DNA of 64,000 nt from an uncultured Alphaproteobacteria bacterium (GTDB taxonomy: Bacteria > Pseudomonadota > Alphaproteobacteria > Rhizobiales > Aestuariivirgaceae), in NCBI GenBank assembly GCA_945957365.1, contig CAMFKI010000007.1, positions 1 through 64,000 on the forward strand. Reading direction: 5' to 3'. Every line of letters begins with the position of its first letter. Positions within the stretch are counted from its first letter, which is position 1. The notes under the pieces are model-generated. The model made no database searches. It was not told where the DNA came from and worked only from the letters and a program-made list of their open reading frames with translations. Shown here piece after piece: positions 8,128 to 18,821 of this stretch. The position numbers were made by a program, and so were the translations under genes.

Positions 8128-9297
8128 TCATGGCAACCGTACCGTCACCGTCGCATAGGCCATGATGCCCTCCTTGCGGCCGATGGCGCCGAGCCTTTCC
8201 ATCGTCGTCGCCTTCACCGCGATGCGCGTGGCATCGACGTGCAGCAGCGGCGCCAGGCAGGCGCGCATCGCCGCGACATGCGGCGCGATCTTCGGGGCTT
8301 CGGCCAAAATCGTGATGTCGGCATTGGCGACGATGCCCCGCTTCGCCTCCAGCAGTTCCACCGCCTTCGCAAGGAAGATGCGCGAGGCCGCCCCCTTCCA
8401 CTGCGGGTCGCTGGGGGGGAAATGCGTGCCGATGTCGCCTTCGCCGATGGTGCCGAGGATCGCGTCGGTCAGCGCATGCATGGCGACGTCGGCGTCCGAA
8501 TGGCCCTTGAGCTTCTGCGTATGGGGGATCGCCACGCCGCACAGGATCACGGCCTCGCCATCCTCGAAGGGGTGGACGTCGATGCCTTGCCCCACGCGCA
8601 CGTCGGGGCGCTCCTGCAGCTGGCGGCCCGTCATGTCGCGGTCGGCCATCACGATATCGTCGGCGGTCGTCAGCTTGCGGTTCTCCATGTCACCGGGGAT
8701 CATGGATATGGCAATCCCGGCATGCTCGGCAACCGAGGCATCGTCGGTGAGGCCTTGCGTGCGCTCGGCTTCGGCCTTGCGATAGGCATCGAGGATGCCG
8801 TCATAGAGGAAGCCCTGCGGCGTCTGCGCGGTCCAGATCGCGGCGCGGTCCACGGTGCGGCTGACCATGCCGCCCGGCGCGAATTTCAGCGTCTCGGCCA
8901 CTGGCATGCCGGGGATCGCGGCGGGGAAGCGGTCGAGCCAGGAAATGACGCTGTCGATCAGCCGCTCCGATACGAAGGGCCGCGCGGCGTCGTGGATCAG
9001 CACCTTGGAGGGCTTGTGGCGGGCCACCGCCTCGATGCCGATGCGGCAGGACTCCTGACGCGTCGACCCGCCGATGACCGGAAGAGGCAGTTCCAGCCCC
9101 TTCACCGCCTCGGCGAACATCTGCTCATGGCCCTCGCCGATGACCGCCTGCACGATGGCGATGCCGCGGTGCGCGAGAAAGGCCCGGCACGTCCACCAGA
9201 TCACCGGGCGGCCCCCGATCAGCTGGTACTGCTTCGGCTTTTCGCCCCCGGCGCGCAGGCCGGAACCGCCGGCCACGATCACTGCCGCCACTGTCAT
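8128..9297 (-). CDS. ispDF: Bifunctional IspD/IspF, MEP isoprenoid pathway
   Basis: This fused enzyme carries out two steps of the methylerythritol phosphate pathway: cytidylyl transfer to MEP (IspD) and cyclisation to MEcPP (IspF). Residues 1 to about 228 are IspD with the CTP loop VIVAGGSGLRAGGEKPKQY. Residues from about 230 are IspF, with the zinc-binding D-V-H in GQGIDVHPFEDG and the GHSDADVAMHALTDA motif. The fusion is typical of many alphaproteobacteria. Length 389 is normal. It diverges from dusB with about 110 bases between them. Confidence 0.96.
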   Translation of the reverse strand: MTVAAVIVAGGSGLRAGGEKPKQYQLIGGRPVIWWTCRAFLAHRGIAIVQAVIGEGHEQMFAEAVKGLELPLPVIGGSTRQESCRIGIEAVARHKPSKVLIHDAARPFVSERLIDSVISWLDRFPAAIPGMPVAETLKFAPGGMVSRTVDRAAIWTAQTPQGFLYDGILDAYRKAEAERTQGLTDDASVAEHAGIAISMIPGDMENRKLTTADDIVMADRDMTGRQLQERPDVRVGQGIDVHPFEDGEAVILCGVAIPHTQKLKGHSDADVAMHALTDAILGTIGEGDIGTHFPPSDPQWKGAASRIFLAKAVELLEAKRGIVANADITILAEAPKIAPHVAAMRACLAPLLHVDATRIAVKATTMERLGAIGRKEGIMAYATVTVRLP

Positions 9298-9341
9298 GAT
9301 GTTGCTGTAGCAAGCAGTTTACAGAGCCGCAACAAAGGCTC

Positions 9342-9369
9342 TTGACGCAATGCAGCATCGGTCTATCCT
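9342..9369 (+). promoter_or_regulatory. Sigma70-type promoter for dusB-ntrBC
   Basis: TTGACG at 9342-9347 and TATCCT at 9364-9369 are separated by 16 bases. The position, 38 bases upstream of the dusB start, fits a short 5' leader. Match is by eye only. Confidence 0.55.
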
Positions 9370-9406
9370 GCCTTTAAATTGAACAATGACGGTTAGTGAT
9401 TAAATA

Positions 9407-10417
9407 ATGGGCATATCTATCGGCCCCCTCGAAACCAGGAACCGTGTCTTTCTCGCGCCAATGTCGGGCGTGACGGACGAGCCGTTCCGCACCGTCGCGC
9501 ATGAGCACGGCGCCGGCCTCGTCGTCAGCGAGATGGTGGCGAGCGAGGAACTGGTCAATGCCCGTCCCGACATGCTGCGCCGGGCGCTGGGCGCCGAGAA
9601 GCTCTCGCCCTTCGTGATCCAGCTCGCAGGGCGCGAGCCGCACTGGATGGCCGAGGGTGCCCGCGTGGCCCAGGACATGGGGGCCGAGATCATCGACATC
9701 AACATGGGCTGCCCGGCGCGCGAGGTGACGGGCGGACTTTCCGGTTCGGCGCTGATGCGCAACCTCGACCATGCCGAGAAGCTGATCGAGGCCACCGTGC
9801 AAGCCGCCTCGGTGCCCGTCACGCTCAAGATGCGGCTCGGCTGGGACCATAACTCGCTCAACGCGCCCGAGCTTGCCCGCCGCGCCGAAGGGCAGGGCGT
9901 CGCACTTGTCACCGTGCACGGCCGCACCCGCTGCCAGTTCTATGGCGGCAAGGCCGACTGGGCGGCGATCCGGCACGTGCGCGAAGCCATTACCATCCCG
10001 CTCATCGCCAATGGCGACGGTGCCTCGGTCGAGGACGCGCGCGAGATGCTGGCGAAGTCCGGCGCCGACGGCGTGATGATCGGCCGCGGCGCCTATGGCC
10101 GCCCGTGGTGGCCAGGCGTCATCGCCGAGGGGCTCGATCCTAGTTCGGGCGCTGCCGAACCGTCGCTCGGCGCGGAAGCCCGCATCATCGCCGAGCATCA
10201 CGAGAGCATCCTGCTGGCGCACGGGTCGCACCATGGCAACCGTGTCGCGCGCAAGCACATCGGCTGGGCCATCACCCGGCTCGCCGAACGCTCTCTCGTC
10301 ACCACCGAGCAGGCTTTCGGGTGGCGCGCCGCATTGCTGCGGACCAACGACAATGACGCGGTGCGCGACGGGCTCCGCCAGCTCTACGACACCGTTCAGG
10401 AAAGGGCCGCGGCATGA
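9407..10417 (+). CDS. dusB: tRNA-dihydrouridine synthase DusB (NifR3 family)
   Basis: DusB reduces specific uridines in tRNA to dihydrouridine with FMN and NADPH. The 336-residue TIM-barrel protein shows the Dus N-terminus (RVFLAPMSGVTDEPFR), the catalytic cysteine C102 in INMGCPARE, and the phosphate-binding GADGVMIGRGAYGRPW loop. In many alphaproteobacteria this gene (formerly nifR3) is the first gene of the ntrBC operon, exactly as here. Its stop overlaps the ntrB ATG by four bases, so translation of ntrB is probably coupled. Confidence 0.96.
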   Translation: MGISIGPLETRNRVFLAPMSGVTDEPFRTVAHEHGAGLVVSEMVASEELVNARPDMLRRALGAEKLSPFVIQLAGREPHWMAEGARVAQDMGAEIIDINMGCPAREVTGGLSGSALMRNLDHAEKLIEATVQAASVPVTLKMRLGWDHNSLNAPELARRAEGQGVALVTVHGRTRCQFYGGKADWAAIRHVREAITIPLIANGDGASVEDAREMLAKSGADGVMIGRGAYGRPWWPGVIAEGLDPSSGAAEPSLGAEARIIAEHHESILLAHGSHHGNRVARKHIGWAITRLAERSLVTTEQAFGWRAALLRTNDNDAVRDGLRQLYDTVQERAAA

Positions 10418-11558
10418 ACGCCCCGATGAAGGACCGTCCTCCCGCGCCCGAGGCCCCGCTGCCGAAGGCGGTGGTGGATGCGCTGCCCAACCCTCTCATC
10501 GTGCTCGACCAGGAGGAGCGCATCTGCCTCGCCAATGTCGCGGCGGAGGATTTCTTCCAGGCCTCGAGCAACGTGCTCGTCCGCCACCGGCTGGGCGACC
10601 TCGTGCCGTTCTCCAGCCCGGTCTTCGGCTCGGTGGCGCAGGCCCGCGCCAGTGCCGGCGTGGTGAACGAATATTCCGTCGCGGTGGGAACGCCGCGTCT
10701 TGGCGGCGAGCGCCTCGTCGACATCCAGGCCACCGTCATGCACGACGCGCCGCGCTTCGTCATCGTCATGCTGCTCGAGCGTTCCATGGCGCACAAGATC
10801 GACCGCCAGCTCACCTCGCGCGGCGCCGCGCGCTCGGTCTCCGGGATGGCCACCATGCTGGCGCACGAGATCAAGAACCCGCTCGCCGGCATCCGCGGCG
10901 CGGCGCAGCTGCTCGAGCCGACGCTGAATTCCGACGACCGCGCCCTCGCCCGCCTGATCTGCGAGGAGACCGACCGCATCCGCGACCTCGTCGACCAGAT
11001 GGAGGTGTTCTCCGACGAGCGCCCGTTGGACAAGAGCCCGGTCAACATCCACGCCGTGCTGGAGCGGGTGAAGCGCCTGACCACGGCGAGCATGGGGCAG
11101 GGGGTGAGCGTGCGCGAGGATTACGATCCCTCGCTGCCGCCCGTGCTCGGCAACAAGGACCAGCTGGTGCAGGTCTTCCTCAACCTCGCCAAGAACGCCG
11201 CCGAGGCGATCCAGAACAATGGCGAGGCGGGCGAGATCCTGCTCACCACGGCCTTCCGCCCGGGCATCCGCCTCACCGTGCCCGGCACCTCCGAGCGCAT
11301 CACCCTGCCGCTCGAAGTCTGCGTCCATGACACGGGGCCCGGCGTGCCGGAGGAGCTGCGCCCCAACATCTTCGATCCCTTCGTGACGACGAAGCCCGGC
11401 GGCAAGGGCCTTGGCCTCGCCCTCGTCGCCAAGATCGTGCGCGACCATGGCGGCATCATCGAATGCGTCGGCCGCGAGCGCGGCACCACCTTCCGCGTGC
11501 TGCTGCCGATGCTGCGCGACGCCGCCTTACCCCATGACTTCGAAGGAGACAGCGCGCC

Positions 11559-11562
<4 letters not shown>
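10414..11562 (+). CDS. ntrB: Nitrogen-regulation sensor histidine kinase NtrB
   Basis: NtrB is the cytoplasmic kinase that phosphorylates NtrC under nitrogen limitation, controlled by PII proteins. It has 382 residues: a PAS domain at about 18-120, the dimerisation/phosphoacceptor domain with H151 in [13 protein letters not shown], and a HATPase_c domain with N box (NLAKNAAEA), G1 (DTGPGVP), F box ([11 protein letters not shown]) and G2 (GKGLGLAL). No membrane segment is seen. It overlaps dusB by four bases and ntrC by four bases, so all three are one translationally coupled operon. Confidence 0.96.
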
Positions 11563-13001
<1,439 letters not shown>

Positions 13002-13080
13002 GGCACGACGGTGGTGTACTCCATCATCGGCCTGACGGTGGCAGCCTGGGACCCACTTTCACCCAACCAGCCTTCACCTT

Positions 13081-13099
13081 GCCCCGGCCCGACCGGGGC
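13081..13099. terminator. GC-rich hairpin downstream of ntrC
   Basis: GCCCCGG and CCGGGGC (7-base arms) flank the loop CCCGA in the 248-base gap between ntrC and ntrY. It is followed by ATCCTTTC rather than a clean T-run, so terminator function is uncertain. The rest of this gap shows no gene. Confidence 0.3.
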
Positions 13100-13249
13100 A
13101 TCCTTTCGCTCCGTCACAAAGGACCCCGGGTCAAGCTCTGGGGAAGTGGAGGCCATGCGCACTCCTCTACCACCTTCCCCTACGGCACTGTCGCAAATAG
13201 GACACATTTAGTGTTGATTTCGGGCAACAGCTTCTGCTGAACAGGTTGC

Positions 13250-15478
13250 ATGATCGAACGCACGCAAGTCCGGCTGCTCGACCGCGTCCGCCGCTTCACG
13301 GGCGTGTTCGGTTTCGTGCTCGTCCTCACCGGCGTGGCCTGCGGACTGGCGACCTTCGCCATCCTGACCGGCATGACGCCGATCATCCCCACGGCGCAGA
13401 ACACCTTCCTGCTCATGCTGCTCAATGGCGTGGTGCTTCTGGTGCTGGCGCTGCTGATCCTCGGGCAGATCATTTTCCTGCTCATCGAGCGCCGCAGCGG
13501 CACGCCGGGCGCCTCGCTGCAGCTGCGCCTCGTGTCGCTGTTCAGCGTCATCGCCGTGGTCCCGGCCATCGTCGTCGCGGTGTTCGCCACCGTCACGCTC
13601 AACCGCGGCCTCGACGCATGGTTCTCGGAGCGTACCCGCGCCATCGTCGATTCGGCCGTCTACGTCGCCGAGACCTATGTCCACGACCATGGCGAGGCGG
13701 TACGCAACGACGTGACCCAGATCGCGGCCGACCTGTCGCAGCACCGCGACCTCTACGACAACGATCGGACCAACTTCATCCGCCGCGTCGCCAACCACGC
13801 CCTGCTGCACGGCCTGCCGGCGATCTTCATCTTCGATCCCAACGATCAGAAGGACGGCAAGCAGGACTTCATCGCCCGCGTCGTGGCGCGCGACAGTTTC
13901 GCCTTCTTCCCGCCCAGTCCGGCCTCGCTCGAGCAGGCCAACAAGGGCGAGCTGGTGGTGATCCAGCCGGGGGAGGGCGGCAATGTCGTCCGTGGCCTGA
14001 TCAAGCTGCCCAACTTCCCCAATGCCTATCTGATGGTCTACCGCATCATCAACCCGTCGGTGGAAAAGCAGCTGCGCGACGCGCAGGAGGCCAAGAGCGA
14101 GTACGACCGGCTGATGTCGCAGCGCCTCGGCGTGCAGCTGACCTTCGGCATGATGTTCGCGCTCGTCGGCTTCATCCTGCTGCTCGCCGCAATCTGGGTC
14201 GGCCTGTGGTTCTCAGACAAGGTGGTGGCCCCGGTGGTCCGGCTCCTCGACGCCGCGCGCCGCGTGTCGGGCGGCGAGCTCGACGCCAAGGTCACGGTGG
14301 TCGAAGGCCCCAAGGACCTGCAGACCCTTTCAAACACCTTCAACCTGATGACCGATCACCTGAAGCAGCAGCGTGACGACCTGGTCGCGGCGAGCGACGC
14401 CATCGATGCCCGCCGCCGCTTCACCGAGGCGATGCTGGCGGGCGTCAGCGCCGGTGTCATCGGCATCGATCCCACCGGCCGCATCTCGCTGGTCAACCGC
14501 TCGGGCCTCAACCTTCTCGGCCGCGGCGAGAGCGAACTCATCGGCGAGCCCGCGGAGATCGCGCTCGAACCCTTCCTGCCGATCTTCGAACAGGCGCTCA
14601 CAAGGCCGTCGGGCTTCGCCGAGGGCCAGGTCGACATCGAGCGCAAGGGCGAAAGCCGCAGCCTCTTCGCGCGGGTGACGACGGAAAGCTCGGATGTCGC
14701 CTCGCACGGCCACGTGCTCACCTTCGACGACATCACCGACCTCGTCTCGGCGCAGCGCAATTCGGCCTGGGCCGACATCGCGCGCCGCATCGCCCACGAG
14801 ATCAAGAACCCGCTGACGCCGATCCAGCTCTCGGCAGAGCGCCTCAAGCGCAAGTATGGCGGCCAGATCCACACCGACAAGCACGTCTTCGACCAGTGCA
14901 CCGACACCATCATCCGCCAGGTCGGCGACATCGGCCGCATGGTGGACGAGTTCTCGTCCTTCGCGCGCATGCCGAAGGCCGTGCCGGAGCCGCAGGAGCT
15001 CGCGGCCATCGTGCGCGAGGCCACCGTGCTGCAGCGCGTCTCGTCCTCCGACATCGACATCGAGCTTGACGTCAGCCAGGGCGAATTCGTCTTTCCCTTC
15101 GACCGCCGGCTCATCACCCAGGCCATCACCAACCTGGTCAAGAATGCCCGCGAGTCGGTGGAGACGCGGCTGCAGAACCAGCCCGAACCACGCGGCCACA
15201 TCGCCGTGCTGGCGGGCCAACGCGAGGGCCATCCCTTCATCCGCGTCACCGACAATGGAATCGGCCTGCCGCGCGAGAACCGCCACCGCCTGGCCGAGCC
15301 CTACATGACGACGCGCGAGAAGGGCACCGGCCTCGGCCTCGCCATCGTCAAGCGCATCATGGAGGAACACGGCGGCCGCCTCATCCTCGAGGACGCGCCT
15401 CCCGCCGACGGCCTCCAGGGCGCGCGCGTCACGCTCCTTTTCGACAAGATCGCCGCCCAGTCGAGCGCGGCCGAATGA
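13250..15478 (+). CDS. ntrY: Membrane sensor histidine kinase NtrY
   Basis: NtrY is the membrane-bound kinase that pairs with NtrX in nitrogen and redox/nitrate signalling. The 742-residue protein has hydrophobic segments near 19-41, 46-70 and 88-110, a large periplasmic part, a further segment near 300-325, then HAMP, PAS and kinase core. The phosphoacceptor is H516 in [17 protein letters not shown], and the ATPase motifs NLVKNARES, DNGIGLP and GTGLGLAIV follow. It is separated from ntrC by 248 bases, so it may have its own promoter. ntrX begins 17 bases after it. Confidence 0.95.
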   Translation: MIERTQVRLLDRVRRFTGVFGFVLVLTGVACGLATFAILTGMTPIIPTAQNTFLLMLLNGVVLLVLALLILGQIIFLLIERRSGTPGASLQLRLVSLFSVIAVVPAIVVAVFATVTLNRGLDAWFSERTRAIVDSAVYVAETYVHDHGEAVRNDVTQIAADLSQHRDLYDNDRTNFIRRVANHALLHGLPAIFIFDPNDQKDGKQDFIARVVARDSFAFFPPSPASLEQANKGELVVIQPGEGGNVVRGLIKLPNFPNAYLMVYRIINPSVEKQLRDAQEAKSEYDRLMSQRLGVQLTFGMMFALVGFILLLAAIWVGLWFSDKVVAPVVRLLDAARRVSGGELDAKVTVVEGPKDLQTLSNTFNLMTDHLKQQRDDLVAASDAIDARRRFTEAMLAGVSAGVIGIDPTGRISLVNRSGLNLLGRGESELIGEPAEIALEPFLPIFEQALTRPSGFAEGQVDIERKGESRSLFARVTTESSDVASHGHVLTFDDITDLVSAQRNSAWADIARRIAHEIKNPLTPIQLSAERLKRKYGGQIHTDKHVFDQCTDTIIRQVGDIGRMVDEFSSFARMPKAVPEPQELAAIVREATVLQRVSSSDIDIELDVSQGEFVFPFDRRLITQAITNLVKNARESVETRLQNQPEPRGHIAVLAGQREGHPFIRVTDNGIGLPRENRHRLAEPYMTTREKGTGLGLAIVKRIMEEHGGRLILEDAPPADGLQGARVTLLFDKIAAQSSAAE

Positions 15479-15495
15479 AAGTGCAGGAAGACTGA

Positions 15496-16887
15496 ATGGC
15501 AGCCGACATTCTCATCATCGACGACGAGGCCGATATCCGCGAGCTCATCGCGGGTATCCTGGAGGACGAGGGCTACGAGACGCGGCTGGCGCATAATTCC
15601 GATGCGGCCCAGGCCGAGGTCGCGCAGCGCCGTCCCTCGCTCATCATCCTCGACATCTGGCTGATGGGCTCCAAGCTCGACGGCCTCGATCTCCTCAACA
15701 TCATCAAGCAGAAGCACCCGGAGGTGCCGGTCATCATCATTTCCGGCCACGGCAATATCGAAACCGCGGTCGCCGCCATCAAGCGCGGCGCCTATGAATA
15801 TATCGAGAAGCCGTTCAAGGCCGACCGCCTGCTGCTGGTCGTGGGCCGGGCGCTCGAAACCTCGCGCCTCAAGCGCGAGAACGAGGAGCTGAAGGGACGC
15901 TCGGGCGCGGAGACCGAGCTCCTCGGCAATTCCGCCGCCATGCGCCAGCTGCGCCAGCTCCTGAAGAAGATCGCACCCTCCAACAGCCGCGTGCTCATCA
16001 CCGGCCCCATGGGTGCCGGCAAGGAACTCGCCGCGCGCACGCTCCATGCGCTGTCGCTGCGTGCCGCGGGCCCCTTCGTCACGCTCAGTGCCGCCGCCAT
16101 GGCGCCCGAGCGCATGGAGGAGGAGCTGTTCGGCGTCGAGGACGGCACTGGCGCCACGCGCCGCGTGGGCGCGCTGGAGGAGGCCCATGGCGGCACGCTC
16201 TATATCGACGAGCTGGCCGACATGCCGCTCGAGACCCAAGGCAAGGTGCTGCGCGTGCTGGTCGACCAGACCTTCCTGCGCGTCGGCGGCGCCAAGAAGG
16301 TGAAGGTCGACATCCGCGTCGTGTCCTCCACGAGCCGCGACCTGCCGGGCCTCATCACGGTGGGCCGCTTCCGCGAGGATCTCTATCACCGCCTGGGCGT
16401 CGTTCCGGTCGAAGTGCCGAGCCTCGCCGAGCGCAGGGAGGACATCCCGGACCTGATCCACCATTTCAACAAGAGCTATTCCTCAGCCTCAGGCCAGCCG
16501 GTGCGGAAATTCGCCGAGGATGCCATCGCCGTGCTGCAGACCCGCGAATGGGCCGGCAACGTGCGCGAGCTGCGCAACAACGTCGAGCGCATCCTGATCC
16601 TGGCGAGCGGCGAGGGGAGCTCCGAGATCACCGCTGCCATGCTGCCGTCCGACACGGGTGGATCGGGGGCAGCGGCAGCAACCTTCGGTATCGAGCATTT
16701 GCTGGTGCACCCTCTGCGCGAGGCCCGGGAGGCTTTCGAGCGCGATTACATCACCGCCCAGCTCGGCCGCTTCGGGGGGAATATCTCGCGCACCGCCCAG
16801 TTCATTGGCATGGAACGTTCCGCCCTCCACCGCAAGATCAAGCTGCTCGGCCTCGCCAGCCGCAGCGAGGAAGACACGGAACTGTGA
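15496..16887 (+). CDS. ntrX: Response regulator NtrX, AAA+ domain without GAFTGA
   Basis: NtrX is the partner of NtrY. The receiver domain has D53; the AAA+ domain has Walker A GPMGAGKE at 170-177 and Walker B TLYIDELADMP at about 234-244; a Fis-type HTH is at the C-terminus (NISRTAQFIGMERSALHRKI). Where NtrC carries GAFTGA, this protein reads ELFGVEDGTGATRRVGALEE, so the sigma54-binding loop is missing. As I recall, this is the rule for alphaproteobacterial NtrX, which would then regulate by DNA binding and not by sigma54 remodelling. Length 463 is normal. Confidence 0.95.
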   Translation: MAADILIIDDEADIRELIAGILEDEGYETRLAHNSDAAQAEVAQRRPSLIILDIWLMGSKLDGLDLLNIIKQKHPEVPVIIISGHGNIETAVAAIKRGAYEYIEKPFKADRLLLVVGRALETSRLKRENEELKGRSGAETELLGNSAAMRQLRQLLKKIAPSNSRVLITGPMGAGKELAARTLHALSLRAAGPFVTLSAAAMAPERMEEELFGVEDGTGATRRVGALEEAHGGTLYIDELADMPLETQGKVLRVLVDQTFLRVGGAKKVKVDIRVVSSTSRDLPGLITVGRFREDLYHRLGVVPVEVPSLAERREDIPDLIHHFNKSYSSASGQPVRKFAEDAIAVLQTREWAGNVRELRNNVERILILASGEGSSEITAAMLPSDTGGSGAAAATFGIEHLLVHPLREAREAFERDYITAQLGRFGGNISRTAQFIGMERSALHRKIKLLGLASRSEEDTEL

Positions 16888-16964
16888 AATTTTCCGGACG
16901 ACGCTTATATGTTAGGCTTCGACCCGCCGCCTAAGGCCCGAACAAGAGAACAGGACAAAAAAAG

Positions 16965-17210
16965 ATGGCCCAAGAAAAGCAGCAGAACCTGCAGGACACA
17001 TTCCTCAACCACGTGCGCAAGCAGAAGATCCCGGTGACGGTTTTTCTCGTCAACGGCGTCAAGCTGCAGGGCGTGATCACCTGGTTCGACAATTTCTGCG
17101 TCCTCCTGCGCCGCGACGGCATGTCCCAGCTGGTCTACAAGCATGCCATCTCGACCATCATGCCGGGCGGCCCGATCAGCCTGTTCGACGAAGAGCAGGC
17201 CGCCGGTTGA
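16965..17210 (+). CDS. hfq: RNA chaperone Hfq
   Basis: Hfq is a hexameric Sm-like protein that pairs small RNAs with mRNAs. The 81-residue product has Sm1 ([24 protein letters not shown] at about 8-31) and Sm2 with the Hfq signature [10 protein letters not shown] at about 57-66. The C-terminal tail is short, as in other alphaproteobacteria. AGGA is well spaced before the ATG. Its TGA overlaps the TTG start of hflX by four bases, so the two are translationally coupled, an order conserved across many proteobacteria. Confidence 0.98.
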   Translation: MAQEKQQNLQDTFLNHVRKQKIPVTVFLVNGVKLQGVITWFDNFCVLLRRDGMSQLVYKHAISTIMPGGPISLFDEEQAAG

Positions 17211-18589
17211 CGACACGAAAGAAGAGCGGGAGCGGCGCGGGCGTCGACTTCCAGATCGAGGGCAAGGCCGCGACCCGCGCCATTGTCCTCCACGTCGACC
17301 GCCGTGACCGCAATGCCCCACCGACCTCCGACCGCGCCGTGGAGGCGCGGCTGGAGGAGGCCGTGGGCCTGGCCCTTGCCATCGACCTCGAGGTCGAGGC
17401 GGCGATCGTCGCCCCGGTGACCGCGCCGAAGCCCGCAACGCTGCTGGGCTCCGGCAAGGTCGCCGAACTCGCCGAGGTGGTGAAGGAGACCGAGGCCGAA
17501 CTGGTCGTCGTCAACGCCCAGCTTTCGCCCATCCAGCAAAGGAACCTCGAGAAGGAATGGGGTGCCAAGGTGCTCGACCGCACCGGCCTCATCCTCGAGA
17601 TCTTCGGCCGCAGGGCCTCGACGCGCGAGGGCACGCTGCAGGTCGAACTGGCCCATCTGCAGTACCAGAAGAGCCGCCTCGTGCGCTCCTGGACTCACCT
17701 CGAACGCCAGCGCGGCGGTTTCGGCTTCCTCGGCGGTCCGGGTGAAAGCCAGCTCGAAGCCGACAGGCGCCTGATCCAGGAGCGCATCAGCCGCATCGAA
17801 GGCCAGCTCGAAAGCGTCAAGAAGACCCGCGCGCTGCACCGCAAGGGCAGGGCGCGCGTGCCCTATCCGGTGGTGGCTCTCGTCGGCTACACCAATGCCG
17901 GCAAGTCGACGCTGTTCAACCGCCTGAGCGGTGCCGAAGTCCTGGCCAAGGACCTGCTTTTCGCCACGCTCGATCCCACCATGCGGGTCATCCAGCTGCC
18001 GCACGGCCGCAAGATCATCCTGTCCGACACCGTGGGCTTCATCTCCGACCTGCCGACGTCCCTCATCGCCGCCTTCCGGGCCACGCTGGAGGAGGTGCTC
18101 TCGGCGGACGTCATCCTCCACGTCCGCGACATCGCGCATGACGACTCGGAGGCCCAGGCCGAGGACGTCGACCGCGTCCTGGAAGAGCTCGGCATCGACG
18201 AGCTCCGCCGCAGCTCCATCATCGAGGTCTGGAACAAGCTCGACCTGCTGCCGCCGGAGGAGCGCGCCGGCCGCGAGGCCCAGGCCCTGCGCAAGCCCGG
18301 CTGCGTGCTGGTGTCGGCTGTGACCGGCGAAGGTGTCGGTCCGCTGCTCGAACTGATCGAGGGCCGGCTCGGCGCCGACGACACGATCTACGAGGTCCTC
18401 CTCGACGCCGAGGACGGCCAGGGCCAGGCCTGGCTCCACGACCGCGGCGAGGTGCTGAGCCGCCGCAACTACCAGGATGGCCGCGTCCTCATGAAGGTGC
18501 GCCTCACCACCGACAAGGCCGGCCAGGCCCAGGCGCGCTTCGGCACCGCCATGAAGCTCCTCGGCCAGAAGAGGGTGGCGGCGGAGTAG
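17207..18589 (+). CDS. hflX: Ribosome-associated GTPase HflX
   Basis: HflX binds the large ribosomal subunit and splits stalled ribosomes. The 460-residue protein has the N-terminal HflX domain ([10 protein letters not shown]), a coiled linker rich in Gln/Arg ([20 protein letters not shown]) and the GTPase domain with G1 GYTNAGKST at 227-235, G3 DTVG and G4 NKLD. The start codon is TTG, overlapping the hfq stop as TTGA, which gives low but coupled initiation. No better ATG lies nearby before the conserved region. Confidence 0.93.
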   Translation: MTTRKKSGSGAGVDFQIEGKAATRAIVLHVDRRDRNAPPTSDRAVEARLEEAVGLALAIDLEVEAAIVAPVTAPKPATLLGSGKVAELAEVVKETEAELVVVNAQLSPIQQRNLEKEWGAKVLDRTGLILEIFGRRASTREGTLQVELAHLQYQKSRLVRSWTHLERQRGGFGFLGGPGESQLEADRRLIQERISRIEGQLESVKKTRALHRKGRARVPYPVVALVGYTNAGKSTLFNRLSGAEVLAKDLLFATLDPTMRVIQLPHGRKIILSDTVGFISDLPTSLIAAFRATLEEVLSADVILHVRDIAHDDSEAQAEDVDRVLEELGIDELRRSSIIEVWNKLDLLPPEERAGREAQALRKPGCVLVSAVTGEGVGPLLELIEGRLGADDTIYEVLLDAEDGQGQAWLHDRGEVLSRRNYQDGRVLMKVRLTTDKAGQAQARFGTAMKLLGQKRVAAE

Positions 18590-18602
18590 GGCTCGCTCCC
18601 GT

Positions 18603-18658
18603 CCGTCATCCCGCCCTGTCGGCCGTCATCCCGGCGAAAGCCGGGACCCCGCTTCGGT
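18603..18658. repeat. Dispersed palindromic repeat, family C half copy (plus CCGCCCTGTCGG motif)
   Basis: GTCATCCCGGCGAAAGCCGGGACCCCGCTTC matches one half of the family C repeats at 3752, 27853 and 54981. Just before it is CCCGCCCTGTCGGCC, which resembles the outer arm of the element at 7701. It lies between convergent hflX and mazG and may help terminate both. Confidence 0.65.
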
Positions 18659-18673
18659 CATCAGCCCCACATC

Positions 18674-18777
18674 CGATGCGCAACAATCTTGCGCATCGAT
18701 TTCCGGTGACATTCCGGTTGGCATCAGCGTGCAACGGACAGCAACCAAAAGCATCGCTTTTGGCAACATGCAGCAAC
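18674..18777. other. Structured intergenic segment: two hairpins and regularly spaced GCAAC repeats
   Basis: CGATGCGCAA-CAATC-TTGCGCATCG (18674-18698) is a perfect 10-base stem. CCAAAAGC-ATC-GCTTTTGG (18745-18763) is a second perfect hairpin. GCAAC occurs at 18731, 18741, 18763 and 18773, so pairs spaced ten bases apart flank the second hairpin. It could be a small RNA, a terminator pair or a protein-binding site; sequence alone does not decide. Confidence 0.5.
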
Positions 18778-18821
18778 GCGAAAACACCCGAAACATCACC
18801 TGCGCAAGCACGAGCAGGGTG

